Source: DATAJX01 sp036261915 (GTDB taxonomy: Bacteria; Pseudomonadota; Alphaproteobacteria; UBA2136; UBA6156). From it: a DNA stretch of 64,000 nt. Under the pieces are notes generated by a model. That model was given only the letters and a program-made list of their open reading frames with translations, did not search any database and had not been told where the DNA came from. The number at the start of each line of letters is the position of its first letter. The stretch's first letter is position 1. The position numbers were made by a program, and so were the translations under genes. The stretch lies in NCBI GenBank assembly GCA_036261915.1, contig DATAJX010000002.1:124001-188000 (forward strand), in the 5' to 3' direction. This document shows, piece by piece, positions 60,879 to 64,000 of the stretch.

Positions 60879-61631
60879 ATGAAGACCACTGCCAAATTGC
60901 TGGCCCCCGTTTTGCTTGCACTTGCGCATGCGGCCCCGGCCCCGGCCATGGGCAAGCTGGACTTTGAACTGTTGAACAACATGGTGTTTTGCGGCGTGGG
61001 CCTTGTTGAGCCCGCTGACGCCAAGAAGGTTGCGGGTACCCGTGAGGAGGCCTGCGAAAAAGCCCTGCAAAAATCTGATAACGACAAGATGAAGGGCAAC
61101 GTTTTGGCCATGCGCAGTGAGTACTGGCGCGACAAGGGCAACTTTGCGAAGGCCGATGAAGACCTGAACCAGGCGTTGTCGCTGGTGAACAACGTTGAGC
61201 TTTCGAACGGTTTTTGGGACTACACCAACAGCGTGAAGCCTGAGGACCGGAAGTCGTACGATGTTGCCATCAGGTTTTTGGGCATCGCCTTGCGGGCGTC
61301 GCCGCAGAATGCCGGGGCGTACAACAACATCGGCTTTTTCTACCTCCAGAAAAAGCAGTACGAACTGGCGCTGGTGAACCTGAACATGGCGATCAAGCTG
61401 GACGACAGGTATGCCAACCCCTACAAGCACCGCGGCGTATTGCGGTTGCAGCGCAACCTGCTTGACCTGGCCCTGGACGACCTGAACAAGGCCATTGATT
61501 ACAAGGACGATTACCTGGAGGCCTACCAGGCCCGGGCTGAAGTGTTCCGGAAAAAAGGGAATGCGGCCGATGCCAAAAAGGACCAGGATCGTGTGAAGGA
61601 ATTGCAGGCCGCCGCCGCCAAAAAGGAATAG
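60879..61631 (+). CDS. Periplasmic TPR protein, 250 aa
   Basis: Signal peptide (to about residue 23, APAPAM). Three or more tetratricopeptide repeats: AKADEDLNQALSL, PQNAGAYNNIGFFYLQKKQYELALVNLNMAIKL and ANPYKHRGVLRLQRNLLDLALDDLNKAI, ending with a Lys/Ala-rich helix. RBS CGGAGAA. Likely a protein-interaction scaffold in the periplasm. A longer in-frame start at 60774 lies in the rpoZ terminator and is rejected. Confidence 0.85.
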   Translation: MKTTAKLLAPVLLALAHAAPAPAMGKLDFELLNNMVFCGVGLVEPADAKKVAGTREEACEKALQKSDNDKMKGNVLAMRSEYWRDKGNFAKADEDLNQALSLVNNVELSNGFWDYTNSVKPEDRKSYDVAIRFLGIALRASPQNAGAYNNIGFFYLQKKQYELALVNLNMAIKLDDRYANPYKHRGVLRLQRNLLDLALDDLNKAIDYKDDYLEAYQARAEVFRKKGNAADAKKDQDRVKELQAAAAKKE

Positions 61632-61647
61632 GCCTTGCACGAAAAAG

Positions 61648-61680
61648 AAACCCGCCCCTGAGAAGGGGCGGGTTTTTTTG
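61648..61680. terminator. Bidirectional terminator
   Basis: Stem AAACCCGCCCC / GGGGCGGGTTT with a TGAGAA loop between the convergent TPR and 176-aa genes. Confidence 0.92.
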
Positions 61681-62211
61681 TTATTTCTTTTTGATGACGA
61701 GCGGGGCCGAGGATACCGGGATGATGGCCCGGCAGATGGCCATGGGCCAGTTGGTGCCGCGTTGGGACAGGTTATTGACCACGTCGCTGCCGTAGTGTTC
61801 GAGGTCGGTTTTGCGGTGGTGTTCGAGATAGGCCTGTTTTTGGGCGTATTTGGCCGTTGAAAGCGCGACACCCTGGCCCAGCGGGTGCGGCGGCCGGCCG
61901 GGGTGGGCTTCGGCGAGGACGTCTTCGCCGCCCTTGAGTTCTTCGTACAGGCGGAAGGAGAGGGCGGTGCAGAAGACCTCGAATGCGTCCATTTCGATGT
62001 AGTCTTTCATGGACTTGCGCAGTTCGAGGATATCGAGGGCCCGGGTAATGCGCGGTGCGGCCGGGTGGAGGTAGTGCTGCGCCGGCAGGAGGAGGTCGAG
62101 TTTGGTGGCCGGGGTGTCGAGTCCGATGAAGACCGCGTTGACGGTGTTGGTGGCGTAGGGGGTTTCGGGGTTGGCGATGAAGCTGATGCCGAGTTCGTTC
62201 GGTATTTGCAT
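61681..62211 (-). CDS. Hypothetical protein, 176 aa
   Basis: Family not recognised. Soluble; a helical centre with a Met/Glu-rich section (ELRKSMKDYIEMDAFEVFC) and His-rich ELHH-like segment (AYLEHHRKTDLEHYG). The ATG at 62211 has CGGAG eleven bases upstream; a TTG two codons earlier is less likely. Ends in a Lys-rich tail. Confidence 0.6.
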   Translation of the reverse strand: MQIPNELGISFIANPETPYATNTVNAVFIGLDTPATKLDLLLPAQHYLHPAAPRITRALDILELRKSMKDYIEMDAFEVFCTALSFRLYEELKGGEDVLAEAHPGRPPHPLGQGVALSTAKYAQKQAYLEHHRKTDLEHYGSDVVNNLSQRGTNWPMAICRAIIPVSSAPLVIKKK

Positions 62212-62283
62212 GTTCAAACTCCGAGGTGCGGCTAAGATGAGGAACAGGTTACTCCAAAACAGGTGGGGTGCAATCGTTTTAAG

Positions 62284-62388
62284 TGCCTTGCGCTGCGCAC
62301 AAGGCAGGTCAACCTTGGCCTCCGGCTCGGTTGTGGCCGGGCTTTGCCCGGCTTTCAGCGCTTATAAAATTCGCCTTTGGCGAATACC
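62284..62388. repeat. Three-hairpin dispersed element, copy 2
   Basis: TGCCTTG...CAAGGCA (62284-62306), CAACC...GGTTG (62310-62333) and TTATAAAATTCGCC-TTT-GGCGAAT (62362-62385). Matches copy 1 at 34304 in order and spacing (26 bases between the first and second left arms in both). The remaining stretch 62389-62495 has a terminator-like hairpin, an 11-base inverted repeat and an altered short palindromic repeat, no gene. Confidence 0.65.
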
Positions 62389-62403
62389 TAGGCTGCGCGT
62401 AGC

Positions 62404-62430
62404 AAAAGAGGGCCAAGATGGCCCTCTTTT
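62404..62430. terminator. Terminator-like hairpin
   Basis: Stem AAAAGAGGGCC / GGCCCTCTTTT with an AAGAT loop; possibly stops leftward or rightward read-through near copy 2 of the repeat. Confidence 0.6.
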
Positions 62431-62432
62431 GA

Positions 62433-62460
62433 AAGATTAACCGTAAGAGCGGTTAATCTT
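62433..62460. repeat. 11-base inverted repeat
   Basis: AAGATTAACCG / CGGTTAATCTT with a TAAGAG loop, directly after the preceding hairpin and 36 bases past the end of the minus-strand peptidase-like gene. No T run; might be a processing or regulatory structure. Confidence 0.5.
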
Positions 62461-62495
62461 CTCCGCGCAAGCGGGGATTGCAGAAAAGCCTGTTT

Positions 62496-63023
62496 TTAGT
62501 CTTCTTTTTCCAAGAAGAACCCCATCAGCGTCGGGCGATCGATGAGCAGGGGCGGTTTGTGCGCCCACTTTTTGCTGGTGGTGTACCAGAATTCGTAACC
62601 GTCGGAATCATCGACGAACCAGAGGTTGTCTTGCCGCTGGTGCACCACCGTCCAGTGGAAGCTGCTGCCGGCGATGACCGTGCCCCGCGACTTGCTGCGC
62701 AGGTGGCGGGCGACTATTTTTTGAAGGCCGGTGACGCTTTTGACCTCTTCGCGGCCGCGGTACTTCCACTTGATTTTGACGTTGTGGTTGCGTTTGACCC
62801 AGTCGCGCGCGCTTTTGAGGAAGGGCATGAGCTCGCCCGACGTGGTGCCGTGGCGCATGTAGGCGGGGATTTCGTCTTTATGGGCCTTGACCATGTAGTG
62901 GAACAGCTTTTTGGCCTCGGTTTGGGGCAGGTCGGCGGTGCGGCGGAAGGCATTGGTGATGGCGTACAGCCCGCAAAGCCCGTCGAGGCTGCCTTGCTGA
63001 TAAGCTCGTTTACGCGTTGCCAT
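62496..63023 (-). CDS. Papain-like predicted cysteine peptidase, 175 aa
   Basis: The N-terminal G-S-L-D-G-L-C-G-L-Y-A-I-T-N-A-F segment (Cys17 in a Cys-Gly-Leu-Tyr context) looks like the nucleophile helix of papain-fold C39-like enzymes. A His (Ser-Phe-His123-Trp) opens a strand and Asp follows in VDDSDGYEF (138-141), in the expected order Cys-His-Asp. No signal peptide. A Gln8-10 cluster may form the oxyanion. Function unknown; it could be a peptidase or a transglutaminase-like enzyme. Confidence 0.6.
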   Translation of the reverse strand: MATRKRAYQQGSLDGLCGLYAITNAFRRTADLPQTEAKKLFHYMVKAHKDEIPAYMRHGTTSGELMPFLKSARDWVKRNHNVKIKWKYRGREEVKSVTGLQKIVARHLRSKSRGTVIAGSSFHWTVVHQRQDNLWFVDDSDGYEFWYTTSKKWAHKPPLLIDRPTLMGFFLEKED

Positions 63024-63230
63024 TGTGTGTGGAATCCCCTAACTGCCTTAATAAGTAGCCCGGCTTGGTGGGCTTTGCAAGGGTGTTAAGTTGTTGATTT
63101 TGTTAAAAATACACGCGCAGTAAAGCTGGGTTGGCCTTGTAAATGAGCATTGTGTATACAATATGGGATAGGCAATGCCCTGTTTGGGCCGATCTATACT
63201 GTTTTGGCTGACATCTGAAGGAGAAAAACG

Positions 63231-63659
63231 ATGTCTAACGCTACTGAAAACAAGGCGAAAACCCTGATTTTGACCACTGGCGTCAGTTTTGGCAAAGGAC
63301 TGCTGAATGACGTGGAGGCTGTTTTTCCAGCCAGAAGGCACCAGCTGCAAATGGCTGCCGAGTTACGCGAGGCCCTGATCACCATCGAGGATGTGGTGGG
63401 GCATGTTGCCAAGCTGGTGGCCGAATGGCCCGAGGGTGTTCAGGAGCTGCTGCTTCCGGACGGGCATTCGCCCTATCTGGAGGCGATGCTGGCTGGCGTA
63501 TTGAAGCCTTACGGTGTGGCGGTTTATTCGCCGGTGGTTGACGCCAACCGCAAGGTGGTGGAAATGCAGGGTTTTGAAACCGAGATGGCCGAAGAAGCAG
63601 CCCCGGAAAAGCCGCCGGCCCACCTGAAAGTGGTGGCCGGGCGCGACCTGGCCGGATAA
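63231..63659 (+). CDS. Hypothetical protein, 142 aa
   Basis: Family not recognised. Soluble; LILTTGVSFGKGLLNDVEAVFPARRHQLQMAAELR-like start, with a conserved-looking HVAKLVAEWPEGVQELLLPD helix. RBS AAGGAG at 63220. A possible promoter (TTGGCC, 18 bases, TATACA at 63131-63160) precedes it, and the gene ends at a terminator. 63024-63230 otherwise holds no gene. Confidence 0.65.
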   Translation: MSNATENKAKTLILTTGVSFGKGLLNDVEAVFPARRHQLQMAAELREALITIEDVVGHVAKLVAEWPEGVQELLLPDGHSPYLEAMLAGVLKPYGVAVYSPVVDANRKVVEMQGFETEMAEEAAPEKPPAHLKVVAGRDLAG

Positions 63660-63669
63660 AAACGCGATG

Positions 63670-63703
63670 AAACGGGAGGGGCTTATGCCTCTCCCGTTTT
63701 TTT
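63670..63703. terminator. Terminator before the RelA/SpoT gene
   Basis: Stem AAACGGGAGGGGC / GCCTCTCCCGTTT (one G-T wobble) with a TTAT loop and seven T. Confidence 0.88.
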
Positions 63704-63719
63704 GTGGCATAGTGTGCCG

Positions 63720-64000
63720 ATGCTTCGCCAGTATGCCCTTATCGAGAAAATTCGCGGTTATAACCCCAAGGCCGACATCGGCCTTATCAACCGCGCCTAT
63801 GTTTACAGCATGAAGGCCCACGGCAACCAGAAGCGCGCCAGCGGTGAGCCGTACCTGAACCACCCGCTGGCGGTGGCCGAAGTGCTGGCCGACATGAAGC
63901 TGGACGACCACAGCATTGCCGTAGGGTTGCTGCATGACACCCTTGAAGACACGCTGAGCACTTACGACGAGCTGGAGAAGATTTTTGGCCGCGAGGTGGC
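63720..64000 (+). CDS. RelA/SpoT-type (p)ppGpp synthetase/hydrolase (5' part)
   Basis: 93 codons are open to the right edge. The sequence GEPYLNHPLAVAEVLADM and LLHDTLEDTLSTYDEL is the HD hydrolase domain of Rel/Spo proteins; LLHDTLEDT carries the H-D and E-D metal/catalytic residues, so the hydrolase half should be active. rpoZ and a Rel gene close together is typical of alphaproteobacteria. The synthetase, TGS and ACT domains lie outside the window. Confidence 0.95.
   Translation, partial: MLRQYALIEKIRGYNPKADIGLINRAYVYSMKAHGNQKRASGEPYLNHPLAVAEVLADMKLDDHSIAVGLLHDTLEDTLSTYDELEKIFGREV

Overview
The window is GC-rich, tightly packed bacterial chromosome. Gene order and families point to an alphaproteobacterium: a complete nuoA-N operon running into birA and RNase J, rplM-rpsI, nlpD-like/yajC/secD/secF, the two-domain Dcd, recG/sdhE/mfd, smpB/rpoZ/(p)ppGpp synthetase, and zapA behind a small coiled-coil gene. 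I cannot name a genus. No tRNA, rRNA, CRISPR array, transposase or integrase gene was recognised.

Layout. 1-2.5 kb: the 5' part of an O-antigen ligase-like membrane protein (minus strand, runs off the left edge), a secreted Pro/Ala-rich protein with an OmpA-like tail, and a cold-shock gene with its own promoter and terminator. 2.6-20.4 kb: all 14 Complex I genes in canonical order, mostly with touching or overlapping stops and starts, interleaved with seven non-nuo genes (two small membrane proteins, a lipoprotein, a DUF805 protein, an eight-cysteine exported protein, a MazG/PRA-PH-like pyrophosphohydrolase and an inorganic-pyrophosphatase-like protein); birA follows. 20.5-27.4 kb: RNase J, small unknowns, rplM-rpsI behind a good sigma70-type promoter, a membrane coiled-coil protein plus bactofilin, and a gamma-carbonic anhydrase-like protein. 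27.5-34.2 kb: mostly accessory genes, including a GRDP-like protein, an XRE-HTH/SAM-methyltransferase fusion with palindromes upstream, a DUF1223 protein coupled to a small MscS channel, zapE, and an ATP-grasp protein that has lost catalytic residues. 34.2-41.3 kb: a divergent phosphoglycerate-kinase-like gene beside a coiled-coil/zapA pair, several unknowns, a stand-alone helicase-associated-repeat protein, a DedA-like protein and a LysM/LytM lipoprotein. 41.3-49 kb: patatin, yajC-secD-secF, Dcd, a DUF305-like protein, superoxide dismutase and a sugar-ketoisomerase-like cupin. 49-64 kb: genome maintenance and stringent response (uvrA, ssb, recG, sdhE, mfd, smpB, rpoZ, RelA/SpoT 5' end) with small unknowns and a papain-like predicted cysteine peptidase.

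The clearest large-scale signal is a change of strand composition near 41-43 kb. The top strand has more C than G to the left and more G than C to the right, whatever the direction of the genes. A switch from negative to positive GC skew is what a replication origin gives, though an inversion boundary could also cause it. A roughly 105-bp three-hairpin element occurs twice with matching internal spacing (34304-34408 and 62284-62388). No single cassette is an obvious new defence or mobile system; the best candidates for undescribed biology are the Complex I accessory genes, the HTH-methyltransferase with its palindromes, the degenerate ATP-grasp and PGK paralogs, and the dispersed element.
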